From the NCBI RefSeq assembly GCF_018388445.1, contig NZ_CP074405.1, positions 1,984,001-2,048,000 of the forward strand: a stretch of DNA of 64,000 bases. The letters run 5' to 3'. The notes under the pieces are model-generated. The model saw only the letters and a program-made list of their open reading frames with translations. It was not told where the DNA came from and ran no database searches. The translations under genes were made by a program, and so were the position numbers. The first letter of the stretch is position 1. Each line of letters opens with the position of its first letter. Source of the stretch: Cellulomonas wangleii (GTDB lineage: Bacteria > Actinomycetota > Actinomycetes > Actinomycetales > Cellulomonadaceae). Shown here in pieces: positions 36,770 to 45,431 of the stretch.

Positions 36770-37567
36770 GTGCCCGTGATCCTCCTGGGGATCGCCGCCC
36801 TCCTGGGGCTGGCGATCGGCTCCTTCCTCAACGTCGTCGTCTGGCGCGTCCCCCGGGACGAGTCGGTGGTGCGACCGGCCAGCGCCTGCCCGTCCTGCGG
36901 GCACGCCATCCGGGCGCGGGACAACGTGCCCGTCGTGTCGTGGCTCCTGCTGCGGGCACGCTGCCGGGACTGCGGCGAGCCCATCTCCGTGCGGTACCCG
37001 GCCGTCGAGCTCGCGACCTGCGTCCTGTTCGTCCTGGGGACCTGGTGGCTGCTGGGCCGTCCCGACGGGCTGTGGCTCCTGCCGGTCGTGTGGTACCTCA
37101 TCGCCATCGGCGTCGCCCTGACCCTCATCGACCTCGACGTGCACCGCCTGCCCGACAGGATCGTGCTGCCGTCCTACGTCGTGGTCGGGGTCCTGCTCGC
37201 CCTCGCCAGCGCGGGGACCGGGCAGTGGGACGCGCTGCTGCGCGCGGCCATCGGCATGGCGGCGCTGTGGACGTTCTACTTCGCCCTGGTCATGATCTAC
37301 CCCCGCGGCATGGGCTTCGGTGACGTGAAGCTCTCGGGCGTGCTGGGCATGGTCCTCGCGTGGTTCGGCTGGGGACCCCTCGTCGTGGGCGCCTTCGCGG
37401 CGTTCCTGTGCGGCGGGGTCTTCGCCCTCGGGCTGGTCGTCCTGCGCCGGGCCGGCCGCAAGTCGCAGGTGCCGTTCGGGCCCTGGATGCTCCTGGGCGC
37501 CACGATCGGGGTCGTCGCGGGGCAGCAGATCTGGGACGCCTACCTCCGCGCGACGCTGGGCGGCTGA
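36770..37567 (+). CDS. pilD: Prepilin peptidase (A24 family)
   Basis: Membrane aspartyl protease that cuts prepilin leaders and N-methylates the new N-terminus. The 265-residue enzyme has the N-terminal methylase region with a complete zinc site (CPSC and CRDC), eight or so membrane helices, and the two catalytic Asp regions: LIDLDVHRLPDRI (Asp about 123) and GMGFGDVKL (Asp185). GTG 36770 lies 5 bases after the previous stop; GTG 36776 is an alternative. It is the only peptidase gene in the locus and should process all three prepilins. Confidence 0.93.
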   Translation: MPVILLGIAALLGLAIGSFLNVVVWRVPRDESVVRPASACPSCGHAIRARDNVPVVSWLLLRARCRDCGEPISVRYPAVELATCVLFVLGTWWLLGRPDGLWLLPVVWYLIAIGVALTLIDLDVHRLPDRIVLPSYVVVGVLLALASAGTGQWDALLRAAIGMAALWTFYFALVMIYPRGMGFGDVKLSGVLGMVLAWFGWGPLVVGAFAAFLCGGVFALGLVVLRRAGRKSQVPFGPWMLLGATIGVVAGQQIWDAYLRATLGG

Positions 37568-37580
37568 ACCCCGTCGGACG

Positions 37581-37607
37581 CTCAAGACCGGGCGTCCGTC
37601 GTCCGAT
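37581..37607 (+). promoter_or_regulatory. Sigma-28 (FliA/WhiG)-like promoter of pilM
   Basis: CTCA (37581-37584, within CTCAAG), exactly 17 bases, TCCGAT (37602-37607, then A). CCGATA is the best conserved part of FliA -10 elements. The predicted leader is about 30 bases with a GAAGGGA ribosome binding site before the pilM GTG. Confidence 0.65.
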
Positions 37608-37643
37608 AGACCCAGAGTCGTCGGACGCGCGAAGGGATGCCAC

Positions 37644-38702
37644 GTGGCCAGGAAGCGTGTGATCGGACTGGACATCGGGACCACCCATGTCCGGGCCGCG
37701 GAGGTCGAGTTCGGGAGCGGTGGGTCGTCGGCCCGCGCGCGGCCCCGACTCGTCCGGGTCGGTGTGGCGCAGCTGCCGCCGGGTGCCGTGCGCGAGGGCG
37801 AGGTGGTCGAGCGCACGACGGTCGGGAGCACCATCAAGCGGCTGTGGGCGGAGCACAAGTTCGGCTCGAAGAGCGTGATCCTCGGCGTGGGGAACCAGCG
37901 CGTCGTCGTCCGTGACCTGGACCTGCCCGCCATGCCCATGGCGCAGGTGCGCTCCTCGCTGCCGTTCCAGGTGCAGAACCTCATCCCCGTGGCCGTCGAC
38001 GACGCGATCCTCGACTTCCTGCCCGTCGACCTGCGCACCGGCGACGGGGGAGAGGTGATGCACGGCCTGCTCGTCGCGGCGACGAAGGACACCGTGCAGG
38101 CGAACACCGCGGCGGTCGAGACGGCGGGCCTGCGCCCGATCGTCGTCGACCTCAGCGCGTTCGCGCTCGCCCGGGCCATGGCCCGCGGCGACGCGGTCGA
38201 CCACACGATCGCCATCGTCGACGTCGGCGCCCGGGTCACCACGGTCGCGGTCGTCGCGCGCGGGGTCCCGCGCATGGTCCGGATGCTGCCGTCCGGCGGT
38301 CAGGACGTCACCGAGGCCGTCGCCGGCGCGCTCGCGATCCCGCTCGACCAGGCGGAGGTCGCCAAGCGGTCGATCGGCGTCGGGTTCTCGCAGGGTCCGG
38401 AGACCGAGCGTGCGGCCGAGCAGGTCATGACCGTGGTGTCCGCGCTGGTCGAGGCGGTCCGCAACACCATGGTCTTCTACAACAGCACGCACCCGGGTGC
38501 GACGATCGAGCACCTGCTGCTCACCGGCGGCGGGTCGGCACTGCCCGGGCTGGGTCAGTACCTGTCCACGGCCACGCGCCTGCCGGTCAGTCCCGGACAG
38601 CCGTTCGCCGGCATCGAGAGCGGCTCCGCGGGCACCGCACTCGCCGGGCAGCAGCACACCCTCGCGATCGCGCTGGGTCTGGCCATGGGAGTCGCAGCAT
38701 GA
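37644..38702 (+). CDS. pilM: Type IV pilus actin-like protein PilM
   Basis: Cytoplasmic actin-fold ATPase that binds the N-terminus of PilN. The 352-residue protein has the phosphate-1 motif IGLDIGTTHVRAAEVE at the N-terminus, a phosphate-2 region (AIVDVGARVTTVAVV), and the adenosine motif LLLTGGGSALPGL. Length and motifs are normal. It leads the pilMNO operon and its stop overlaps pilN (ATGA). Confidence 0.92.
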   Translation: MARKRVIGLDIGTTHVRAAEVEFGSGGSSARARPRLVRVGVAQLPPGAVREGEVVERTTVGSTIKRLWAEHKFGSKSVILGVGNQRVVVRDLDLPAMPMAQVRSSLPFQVQNLIPVAVDDAILDFLPVDLRTGDGGEVMHGLLVAATKDTVQANTAAVETAGLRPIVVDLSAFALARAMARGDAVDHTIAIVDVGARVTTVAVVARGVPRMVRMLPSGGQDVTEAVAGALAIPLDQAEVAKRSIGVGFSQGPETERAAEQVMTVVSALVEAVRNTMVFYNSTHPGATIEHLLLTGGGSALPGLGQYLSTATRLPVSPGQPFAGIESGSAGTALAGQQHTLAIALGLAMGVAA

Positions 38703-39397
38703 GCACCCTCCTGAAGCGTCCGCTCCCCGGTGCGCGCGACACCGGGCGCAGTGCCGTGATGATCCCGCAGACCTACCAGGTCAACCTGCTGCCGCAGCAG
38801 TACGCCGACCGGTACGCGCTGGGACGGCTCAAGCGCCGTCTGGCGCTGGTGCTCGTCGCCGTGCTCGCCCTCGCCGGTGCGCTCTACGGTGCGACGCTGA
38901 CGCAGCTGTCGAGCGCACAGGACCGTGCGGCGCGGGCCGAGCAGGAGACCACGCGCCTGCTGAAGGCGCAGCAGCAGTACGCCGAGGTGCCCGTGGTGCT
39001 CGGTGAGCTCGACAGGGCGCGCGGGGCGCGTGAGCTCGGCATGTCGACCGAGATCCTCTGGGCACCGTACCTGGGCGCGATCGGCACCGTCATGCCCGAG
39101 GGCGTGACGCTGACCAACCTCGTCATGGACGGCGCGACGCCGCAGCTGGCGCCGGCCCCGCCGGCGCACCCCCTCGCGTCCGAGACGGTCTCGACGATCA
39201 GGTTCGAGGCGAGGTCGACGCTGATGGTGGACACCGCCGCCTGGATCGATGGTCTCAACAGCGTGCCGGGCTTCCACGACGCCTGGGTCAGCCTCGCGAA
39301 CGTCGAGGAGTTCAACGAGGAGACGGTGTACGTGTACTCGAGCAGCGTCGCCGTGAGTCCCCTCGCGTACGCGTCGCGCTTCAGCGGGGAGGACTGA
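38699..39397 (+). CDS. pilN: Type IV pilus assembly protein PilN
   Basis: Bitopic membrane protein that bridges PilM and PilO. The 232-residue product has the conserved cytoplasmic motif VNLLP (residues 28-32) that PilM recognises, a membrane helix at about 48-66, and an extracellular coil plus ferredoxin-like domain. The start overlaps pilM by 4 bases. There is no pilP or pilQ, as expected for a bacterium with no outer membrane. Confidence 0.88.
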   Translation: MSTLLKRPLPGARDTGRSAVMIPQTYQVNLLPQQYADRYALGRLKRRLALVLVAVLALAGALYGATLTQLSSAQDRAARAEQETTRLLKAQQQYAEVPVVLGELDRARGARELGMSTEILWAPYLGAIGTVMPEGVTLTNLVMDGATPQLAPAPPAHPLASETVSTIRFEARSTLMVDTAAWIDGLNSVPGFHDAWVSLANVEEFNEETVYVYSSSVAVSPLAYASRFSGED

Positions 39398-39398
39398 C

Positions 39399-40181
39399 AT
39401 GGCCGGCAAGTCCACGACATGGGTCGGCGGCACGGTCGTCGTCGCGCTGCTCATCCTGGTCGCGACCTGGTTCGTCGGGATCTCCCCGACGCTCGCCGCG
39501 ACCTCGACGGCGCACGACGCCGCTGACGCGTCCGACACGCGCAACGTCCAGCTCCGGGCCGACCTGGACCGCCTCGAGCAGCAGTTCGCCCAGCTCGACG
39601 CGTCGAAGGCCGAGCTGGCCGCGATCGGGCGGCAGATCCCCCCGCAGGCGCAGCTCGCGGAGTACATCCGGACCGTGCAGGCCACGGCCGAGGCGACGGG
39701 CGTGGCCTTCATCGGCTACGTGGCCGGTGAGCCCGAGCTCGTCATCCCGGTCGAGGTCGAGGCGCCCGCGCCCGCCGTGGCCGAGGAGCCGGAGGCGTCC
39801 GAGGGCGCCGAGGGCGCCGAGGACGGTGCGGAGCCCGCCGCCACCGAGACCGTCCCGGCCGGCTTCGTGCCCGTCGAGGGCTTCGTGGGCATGGCGCTCG
39901 AGGTCATCGTGCTGGGCCCCGCCGCCAACGTGTCGGCCTTCGTCGACCAGCTCCAGAACGGCCCGGAGCGGCTGTACCTCGTCACCGCGCTCGACGGCGA
40001 GGGACAGAAGGAGGAGGAGGGGCGCAACGGGCGCCCCGCCACCGCCGAGGGGGACATCGAGCTGAAGATCACCGGCTACCTGTACGGGCTCGCGCCGACC
40101 ACGACGCCTGCCCCGACGGAGGAGCCGACGCTCGCACCGCTCCCGTCCGCGACCCCGCCGCGGATGAGCGCGGCCAACTGA
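39399..40181 (+). CDS. pilO: Type IV pilus assembly protein PilO
   Basis: Partner of PilN in the alignment complex. The 260-residue protein has a membrane helix at about 9-30, a coiled region ([25 protein letters not shown]) and a ferredoxin-like domain split by an acidic, Ala-rich insert (about 125-150, [20 protein letters not shown]). The tail is Thr/Pro-rich ([11 protein letters not shown]). It begins 1 base after the pilN stop. A strong terminator follows, closing the pilus locus. Confidence 0.85.
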   Translation: MAGKSTTWVGGTVVVALLILVATWFVGISPTLAATSTAHDAADASDTRNVQLRADLDRLEQQFAQLDASKAELAAIGRQIPPQAQLAEYIRTVQATAEATGVAFIGYVAGEPELVIPVEVEAPAPAVAEEPEASEGAEGAEDGAEPAATETVPAGFVPVEGFVGMALEVIVLGPAANVSAFVDQLQNGPERLYLVTALDGEGQKEEEGRNGRPATAEGDIELKITGYLYGLAPTTTPAPTEEPTLAPLPSATPPRMSAAN

Positions 40182-40186
40182 CGACC

Positions 40187-40225
40187 CCGGCGCCGCCGAC
40201 CGCCCCTCGCGGTCGGCGGCGCCGG
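40187..40225 (+). terminator. Strong terminator ending the pilus locus
   Basis: Perfect 17-bp stem with a 5-base loop (arms 40187-40203 and 40209-40225), starting 5 bases after the pilO stop. Confidence 0.85.
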
Positions 40226-40315
40226 TGCGCCCGGGGTCCTCGACGCGTCGCGCCACGGCCGCCCGCCGTGGACGCGTCGAGGGCCGGCGCACCACGACGT
40301 GGGAGGATCCCCCTC

Positions 40316-41533
40316 ATGCTCCGATGGTTGACGTCCGGTGAGTCGCACGGTCCCGCGCTCGTCGGCATCCTCGACGGTCTGCCTGCCGGTGTGCGGGTGC
40401 AGACCTCCGACGTCCAGGCCGCGCTCGCGCGGCGTCGTCTCGGGTACGGGCGCGGTGCGCGCATGAAGTTCGAGCAGGACGCGGTGCGTCTGCTGGGCGG
40501 CGTGCGCCACGGTCTGACGCAGGGCGGTCCGGTCGCGATCGAGGTCGCCAACTCCGAGTGGCCCAAGTGGGCCGACGTGATGTCGGCCGACCCGGTGCCG
40601 CCCGAGGCGCTGACGGTCGACGCCGGCACCGGTGACGTCCGGGAGATCGCGCGCAACCGGCCGCTCACGCGTCCTCGTCCCGGCCACGCCGACCTGGTGG
40701 GCATGCGCAAGTACGGCTTCGACGACGCCCGTCCGGTGCTCGAGCGGGCCTCGGCCCGTGAGACGGCGACGCGGGTCGCGCTGGGCACGGTGGCGGCGGC
40801 GTTCCTCGAGCAGGTCGCCGGCGTGCGGCTGGTGTCGCACGTCGTGGCGATCGGTCCGGTCGCGGTCCCCGAGGACGCACCGGCCCCGACGCCGGACGAC
40901 GTCGCGACGCTCGACGCCGACCCGGTGCGGTGCTTCGACCCGGTCACGAGCGCGGCGATGGTGGCCGAGATCGACCAGTGCCACAAGGACGGCGACACCC
41001 TCGGTGGCGTCGTCGAGGTGCTGGTCCACGGGCTGCCGTCCGGTGTCGGCACGTACGTGCAGGCCGACGGCCGGCTCGACGCGCGCCTCGCGGCCGCGCT
41101 CATGGGCATCCAGGCGATCAAGGGCGTCGAGGTCGGCGACGGCTTCCGCACCGCGACGCGCCGCGGGTCGCAGGCGCACGACGAGATCGAGCGCGACGCG
41201 TCCGGGCGGATCGTGCGGCGCACCAACCGTGCCGGCGGCATCGAGGGCGGCATGTCGAACGGCGAGGTCGTGCGCGTGCGTGCGGCGATGAAGCCGATCT
41301 CGACGGTCCCGCGCGCCCTGGCGACGGTCGACACGGCGACGGGGGAGCCCGTCACCGCCCACCACCAGCGCTCCGACGTGTGCGCGGTCCCGCCGGCGGC
41401 CGTGGTCGCCGAGGCGATGGTCGCGCTGGTCGTCGCGCAGACGCTGCTGGAGAAGACCGGCGGCGACAGCGTCGCCGAGGTCCGTCGCAACCTCGAGGCG
41501 TACCTCGACGCGGTGCCTGAGCTCCTGACCTGA
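40316..41533 (+). CDS. aroC: Chorismate synthase
   Basis: Converts 5-enolpyruvylshikimate-3-phosphate to chorismate using reduced FMN. The 405-residue protein contains the hallmarks [41 protein letters not shown] and a C-terminal [15 protein letters not shown]. The ATG at 40316 is chosen for the GGGAGGA ribosome binding site 8 bases upstream. It opens the aroC-aroK-aroB group, though aroK has its own promoter and the gap between them contains hairpin-rich repeats. Confidence 0.96.
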   Translation: MLRWLTSGESHGPALVGILDGLPAGVRVQTSDVQAALARRRLGYGRGARMKFEQDAVRLLGGVRHGLTQGGPVAIEVANSEWPKWADVMSADPVPPEALTVDAGTGDVREIARNRPLTRPRPGHADLVGMRKYGFDDARPVLERASARETATRVALGTVAAAFLEQVAGVRLVSHVVAIGPVAVPEDAPAPTPDDVATLDADPVRCFDPVTSAAMVAEIDQCHKDGDTLGGVVEVLVHGLPSGVGTYVQADGRLDARLAAALMGIQAIKGVEVGDGFRTATRRGSQAHDEIERDASGRIVRRTNRAGGIEGGMSNGEVVRVRAAMKPISTVPRALATVDTATGEPVTAHHQRSDVCAVPPAAVVAEAMVALVVAQTLLEKTGGDSVAEVRRNLEAYLDAVPELLT

Positions 41534-41573
41534 CCGGGGCCGGGTCGCGCGGTCACGCACCGCGCGGCCCGCT

Positions 41574-41674
41574 GCCCGTCCGCTGGCCGGCACTGCGCCC
41601 CGCCCGTCCGCCGGACGGTATCGCCCATCGCCCGTCCGCCGGACGGCACCGCCCGTCGCCCGTCCGCTGGACGG
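41574..41674. repeat. 28-bp tandem repeats with hairpin cores between aroC and aroK
   Basis: Four units (starts at 41574, 41602, 41630, 41658; the last incomplete) share GCCCGTCCGCYGGACGG followed by an 11-base variable spacer. In units 2 and 3 the core is a perfect 7-bp inverted repeat around one base (CCGTCCG-C-CGGACGG). They fill most of the 179-base gap after aroC and may act as a multi-hairpin terminator. Confidence 0.85.
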
Positions 41675-41699
41675 CGCGGGACGCCGACGGCCGCGCGGC

Positions 41700-41705
41700 T
41701 AGGCT
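41700..41705 (+). promoter_or_regulatory. -10 element of aroK, leaderless arrangement
   Basis: TAGGCT, 7 bases, GTG start of aroK; no ribosome binding site in between. The same hexamer and spacing occur at rarA. Confidence 0.55.
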
Positions 41706-41712
41706 GCCGCCC

Positions 41713-42276
41713 GTGCCCCCTGCAACCCCCACCCCCGGTCCCCGTCTCGTGCTGGTCGGCCCCCCCGGAGCCGGCAAGTCGACGGTCGCGGCCGCGCTGG
41801 CCCGGCGCTGGCGGCTGGCGGTCCGCGACACCGATACCGACGTCGAGAAGGTGGCGGGCAAGTCCGTCGCCGACGTGTTCGTCGAGGACGGCGAGCCGCA
41901 CTTCCGCGAGCTGGAGCGTGCCGCGGTCGCGACCGCGCTGGCGGAGCACGACGGCGTCCTGGCGCTCGGCGGCGGTGCGGTGCTGCACGAGGGCACCCGC
42001 GCGGCGCTGCGGGACTACCGCGACGCCGGCGGTGCCGTCGTCTTCCTCGACGTGAGCCTGGCGCACGCCGCGCCGCGCGTCGGGCTCAACCAGTCGCGCC
42101 CGCTGCTGGTCGGCAGCCCGCGCGCGCAGTGGCAGGCGCTCATGGACGCCCGGCGTCCGGTCTACGAGGAGGTCGCGACGGTGCGGGTGTCGACGGACGG
42201 GCGCACGCCCGCCGAGGTGGCGGTGGCGGTCGAGGACGCGCTGGGCGCGCCGTCGGCCACGGGGTCCGACGCGTGA
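41713..42276 (+). CDS. aroK: Shikimate kinase
   Basis: Phosphorylates shikimate with ATP. The 187-residue protein has Walker [10 protein letters not shown] (16-24), the shikimate-binding DTDTDVEK and the Gly-rich [13 protein letters not shown] lid region with Arg residues follows (GLNQSRPLL). It is a standard AroK. The GTG start fits the leaderless promoter, and its stop overlaps aroB by 4 bases. Confidence 0.94.
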   Translation: MPPATPTPGPRLVLVGPPGAGKSTVAAALARRWRLAVRDTDTDVEKVAGKSVADVFVEDGEPHFRELERAAVATALAEHDGVLALGGGAVLHEGTRAALRDYRDAGGAVVFLDVSLAHAAPRVGLNQSRPLLVGSPRAQWQALMDARRPVYEEVATVRVSTDGRTPAEVAVAVEDALGAPSATGSDA

Positions 42277-43397
42277 GCGGCGGCGAGGCGGTCGTCACGG
42301 TCGCGGGGGAGCAGCCGTACGACGTCGTCATCGGCCGGCACCTGCTGGGTCACCTGCCGGCGATGCTGGGCGAGGGCGTGCGGCGCGTGCTCGTCGTGCA
42401 CCCGGCGGCGCTGGCGACGTCGGCGGAGACGGTCCGCGAGGACCTGCTCGCCGCGGGGTACGAGGTGTACCTGGCGCAGGTGCCGGACGCCGAGGAGCAG
42501 AAGACCGCGCAGGTGGCGGCGTTCTGCTGGGGCGTGCTGGGGCAGGCGGACTTCACCCGCTCCGACGCCGTCGTGGGCCTGGGCGGGGGAGCGACGACCG
42601 ACCTCGCCGGGTTCGTCGCGGCCACGTGGCTGCGCGGTGTGCGCGTCGTGCAGGTGCCCACCACGGTGCTGGGCATGGTCGACGCCGCCGTGGGCGGCAA
42701 GACCGGCATCAACACGGCCGAGGGCAAGAACCTGGTCGGCGCGTTCCACCCGCCGGCCGGCGTGCTGTGCGACCTGGCGGCCGTGGAGTCGATGTCGCCG
42801 TACGACTTCGTCGCCGGGCTCGCCGAGATCGTCAAGTGCGGGTTCATCGACGACCCGCGGATCCTCGAGCTCGTCGAGGAGAACACCGCGCTGCTGCGCG
42901 ACCCGGTGGCGGCCGCGTCGTCCCCGGTGCTGGCCGAGCTGGTCGAGCGCGCCGTGCGCACCAAGGCCCGCGTCGTGGGGCAGGACCTGCGCGAGGCCGG
43001 GCTGCGCGAGATCCTCAACTACGGGCACACGTTCGGGCACGCGGTCGAGCACGTCGAGCGGTACCGCTGGCGGCACGGGGCCGCGGTGTCGGTGGGCATG
43101 GTGTTCGTGGCCGAGCTCGCGCGCCTCGCCGGCCGCCTGGACGACGACGTCGTCGCGCGGCACCGCAGCGTCCTGACGTCGCTCGGCCTGCCCACGGGGT
43201 ACCGGGGCGACCGGTGGGACCAGCTGCTCGCCGCGATGCGCCGGGACAAGAAGACGCGCGGGGACCTGCTGCGGTTCGTCGTGCTGGACGGCCTGGCCCG
43301 GCCCGCGCGTCTGGAGGGCCCGGACCCGACGCTGCTGGCCGCCGCGTACGCGGAGATCGCCACCGAGCCCGAGCGGGGCACCGGCATCCTGCTCTGA
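42273..43397 (+). CDS. aroB: 3-dehydroquinate synthase
   Basis: Makes 3-dehydroquinate from DAHP, using NAD and a metal ion. The 374-residue protein has the NAD-binding [18 protein letters not shown], the metal/substrate residues in [28 protein letters not shown], and the zinc-binding [11 protein letters not shown]. The start overlaps aroK. In Mycobacterium aroB is followed by the type II dehydroquinase gene aroD and pepQ; here a SatD-like pair follows, so dehydroquinase must be encoded elsewhere. Confidence 0.95.
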   Translation: MSGGEAVVTVAGEQPYDVVIGRHLLGHLPAMLGEGVRRVLVVHPAALATSAETVREDLLAAGYEVYLAQVPDAEEQKTAQVAAFCWGVLGQADFTRSDAVVGLGGGATTDLAGFVAATWLRGVRVVQVPTTVLGMVDAAVGGKTGINTAEGKNLVGAFHPPAGVLCDLAAVESMSPYDFVAGLAEIVKCGFIDDPRILELVEENTALLRDPVAAASSPVLAELVERAVRTKARVVGQDLREAGLREILNYGHTFGHAVEHVERYRWRHGAAVSVGMVFVAELARLAGRLDDDVVARHRSVLTSLGLPTGYRGDRWDQLLAAMRRDKKTRGDLLRFVVLDGLARPARLEGPDPTLLAAAYAEIATEPERGTGILL

Positions 43398-43414
43398 CCC
43401 TTGTGGTGGCGTCT

Positions 43415-43432
43415 ACAACGTTCAGACGTTGT
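43415..43432. promoter_or_regulatory. Operator-like palindrome upstream of satD-like gene
   Basis: ACAACGT-TCAG-ACGTTGT is a perfect 7-bp inverted repeat with a 4-base centre, lying 31 bases upstream of the ATG and 17 bases after aroB. The AT content is unusually high for this genome. It could bind the HTH of the gene product itself; it is not followed by T residues, so a terminator is less likely. Confidence 0.5.
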
Positions 43433-43463
43433 GGAGAGCCGAACAAGGTGAGAGTCTTGTGTC

Positions 43464-44132
43464 ATGTTCGTCCTCACCATCGACCAACGGGGCAGCCGCA
43501 CGGGCACCGACCGCGTCCCGGAGCTGCTGGCCGACCTGGCCGACGTGCCCGTGGTCCGCGGGTTCGAGCGCACCGTCGGCGACGAGGTGCAGGGCGTGCT
43601 GGACGACCCCGACGTGGTCGTCGACACCGCGCTGCGCGTGCTGCGCGACGGCGGGTGGAGCGTGGGGATCGGCGCCGGCGCCGTCGACGAGCCGCTGCCC
43701 GCCTCGCCGCGCGAGGGTGCCGGCCCCGCGTTCGTGCTGGCGCGCGAGGCGGTCGAGGCGGCCAAGAGCCGCCAGCGCCCTGTCCCGGTGGCGGTGCGCG
43801 GGGCCGACGCGCAGGCCGCCGCCGACGCCGACGGCGTCCTGGTGCTCCTCGGTGCCCTGACCGTCCGACGCACCCCGGCGGGCTGGGCGGCGGTCGACGC
43901 GCTGCGCGCCGGCGGTGCCCCGGTGGGCGGCGTGACGGCCCACGCCGCCGGCTCCCGTCCCGCCGGCCCCCGTCCCACTGGCCGCGACGAGCCGCCGGCG
44001 CAGGACGTCGTCGCCGCCGCGCTCGGGGTCACCCAGCAGGCCGTCAGCCAGCGCCTGCGCACCGCGCTGTGGGCCGAGGAGGTCGCCGCGCGTCCCGCTG
44101 CGGCGCGCCTGTTGACGCGCGCCGCCGGGTGA
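43464..44132 (+). CDS. SatD-family-like protein with C-terminal HTH
   Basis: A 222-residue protein. The N-terminal region (FVLTIDQRGSR, then GDEVQGVL at 39-46) matches the pattern of SatD-type proteins, which begin with a D-R-S segment and a GDE.Q motif. The C-terminus carries a helix-turn-helix (DVVAAALGVTQQAVSQRLRTALW), so DNA binding is likely. SatD-like proteins are paired with small membrane proteins in several bacteria. The ATG at 43464 lies 31 bases after a palindrome that may be its operator. Role unknown. Confidence 0.6.
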   Translation: MFVLTIDQRGSRTGTDRVPELLADLADVPVVRGFERTVGDEVQGVLDDPDVVVDTALRVLRDGGWSVGIGAGAVDEPLPASPREGAGPAFVLAREAVEAAKSRQRPVPVAVRGADAQAAADADGVLVLLGALTVRRTPAGWAAVDALRAGGAPVGGVTAHAAGSRPAGPRPTGRDEPPAQDVVAAALGVTQQAVSQRLRTALWAEEVAARPAAARLLTRAAG

Positions 44133-44148
44133 CGTCAGGGTCGGTCCC

Positions 44149-44580
44149 GTGCACCCCGCCCTCGTGGCCGGCATCTGGGCCGGCGCCCTGCTCGTGTCCG
44201 CCCTCGGCGGCTGGCTCGTCACCCGTGTCGTGCTGCGCCTCGCGTCGCGCTCCCGGGACGCCGGCCGGCACCGCGGCACCCACGGCCCGGTCCTGCTCGA
44301 GCCCCTGCGGGTCAGCGACGGCCCGAACGGGGAGGGCGCCCAGATCGTCCTGCGCGGCGGGACGTGGATCGGCGTCCTGGAGCGGCTCGCCGTGACCGGC
44401 AGCCTGCTGGCGGGGGTCCCCGAGGGTGTCGCGGTCGTCGTCGCCGTCAAGGGCCTGGGCCGCTACCCCGAGCTGCGGGAGAACCCCGGCGCGTCCGAGC
44501 GCTTCGTCATCGGCACGCTGGCCTCCCTGCTGTGGTCGGCGGTCTGCGGGATGGCCGCCGTGCGCCTGCTGCTCGGCTGA
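44149..44580 (+). CDS. Small membrane protein next to the SatD-like gene
   Basis: 143 residues with an N-terminal membrane helix (GIWAGALLVSALGGWLVTRVV), a cytoplasmic loop with RGGTWIGVLERL, a second hydrophobic stretch (GSLLAGVPEGVAVVVAVKG) and a final one (FVIGTLASLLWSAVCGMAAV) preceded by ERF. The gene follows the SatD-like gene after 16 bases, so they are likely in one operon. No catalytic motif is visible and I do not recognise a named family. It probably works with its neighbour. Confidence 0.6.
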   Translation: MHPALVAGIWAGALLVSALGGWLVTRVVLRLASRSRDAGRHRGTHGPVLLEPLRVSDGPNGEGAQIVLRGGTWIGVLERLAVTGSLLAGVPEGVAVVVAVKGLGRYPELRENPGASERFVIGTLASLLWSAVCGMAAVRLLLG

Positions 44581-44630
44581 CCGTGCCACCCGACCGTCCC
44601 GCCCGGCCGTCCCACCCGACCGTCCCACCC
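44579..44630. repeat. 13-bp tandem repeat starting at a stop codon
   Basis: Four 13-base units (GACCGTGCCACCC, then GACCGTCCCGCCC, GGCCGTCCCACCC and GACCGTCCCACCC) begin with the last two bases of the TGA stop of the small membrane gene. They lie in the 286-base gap ahead of efp. Confidence 0.85.
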
Positions 44631-44683
44631 GACGGCGCTGCTGCACCGAGGCGCCCCCGTGGGTGGACCCCCGGTGCGGGCGC

Positions 44684-44689
44684 TAGGAT
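44684..44689 (+). promoter_or_regulatory. -10 element of efp promoter
   Basis: TAGGAT, a consensus -10 hexamer, 178 bases before the efp start. The long leader has the self-complementary GTGCAC-CTC-GTGCAC. No -35 is evident. Confidence 0.5.
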
Positions 44690-44866
44690 GGTCGACGGCC
44701 TGCGGCCGGTCCGTGCACCTCGTGCACAGGCCCGGCCGGGCGAAGCGAGCCGGACACGGTGGGGCGACCCGCCCGGCGGCTCCGTGGCCGGCAGCCGTCC
44801 CGCGGGGCGCTGTGCTCCGGACGCGCCGCACGGCGCGCACCACCACCGACCGGGAGAACGACGCTC

Positions 44867-45430
44867 GTGGCGACGACCAACGACCTGAAGAACGGCATCG
44901 TGCTGCGCATCGACGGCCAGCTGTGGACCGTCGTGGAGTTCCAGCACGTCAAGCCCGGCAAGGGTGGCGCGTTCGTGCGCACCAAGCTGAAGAACGTGCT
45001 GTCGGGCAAGGTCGTCGACAAGACCTTCAACGCCGGCATCAAGGTCGAGACGGCGAACGTCGACAAGCGCGACATGCAGTACCTGTACAAGGACGGCGAC
45101 GACTTCGTGTTCATGGACACGGACACGTACGACCAGCTCCACGTGCCGGCCGCCACCGTCGGCGACGCCGCCAACTTCATGCTCGAGTCGCAGACCGCGC
45201 TGGTCGCGACCAACGAGGGCGTCCCGCTGTACGTCGAGCTGCCGCCCTCGGTGGTGCTCGAGGTCACGTACACCGAGCCCGGCCTGCAGGGCGACCGCTC
45301 GTCGGCCGGCACCAAGCCCGCCACGCTCGAGACCGGCTACGAGATCCAGGTGCCGCTGTTCCTCGAGGCCAACACCAAGGTCAAGGTCGACACCCGCGAC
45401 GGGTCGTACCTCGGCCGCGTGAACGACTGA
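44867..45430 (+). CDS. efp: Elongation factor P
   Basis: Relieves ribosome stalling at polyproline. The 187-residue protein is a complete EF-P with the three OB-like domains. The tip loop is KPGKGGAF, with the conserved Lys at about 32, which is used unmodified or otherwise modified in actinobacteria. The GTG start at 44867 gives [10 protein letters not shown] and has a GGGAGA ribosome binding site. The next gene nusB starts 2 bases after its stop; the efp-nusB pair is common. Confidence 0.96.
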   Translation: MATTNDLKNGIVLRIDGQLWTVVEFQHVKPGKGGAFVRTKLKNVLSGKVVDKTFNAGIKVETANVDKRDMQYLYKDGDDFVFMDTDTYDQLHVPAATVGDAANFMLESQTALVATNEGVPLYVELPPSVVLEVTYTEPGLQGDRSSAGTKPATLETGYEIQVPLFLEANTKVKVDTRDGSYLGRVND

Positions 45431-45431
45431 C

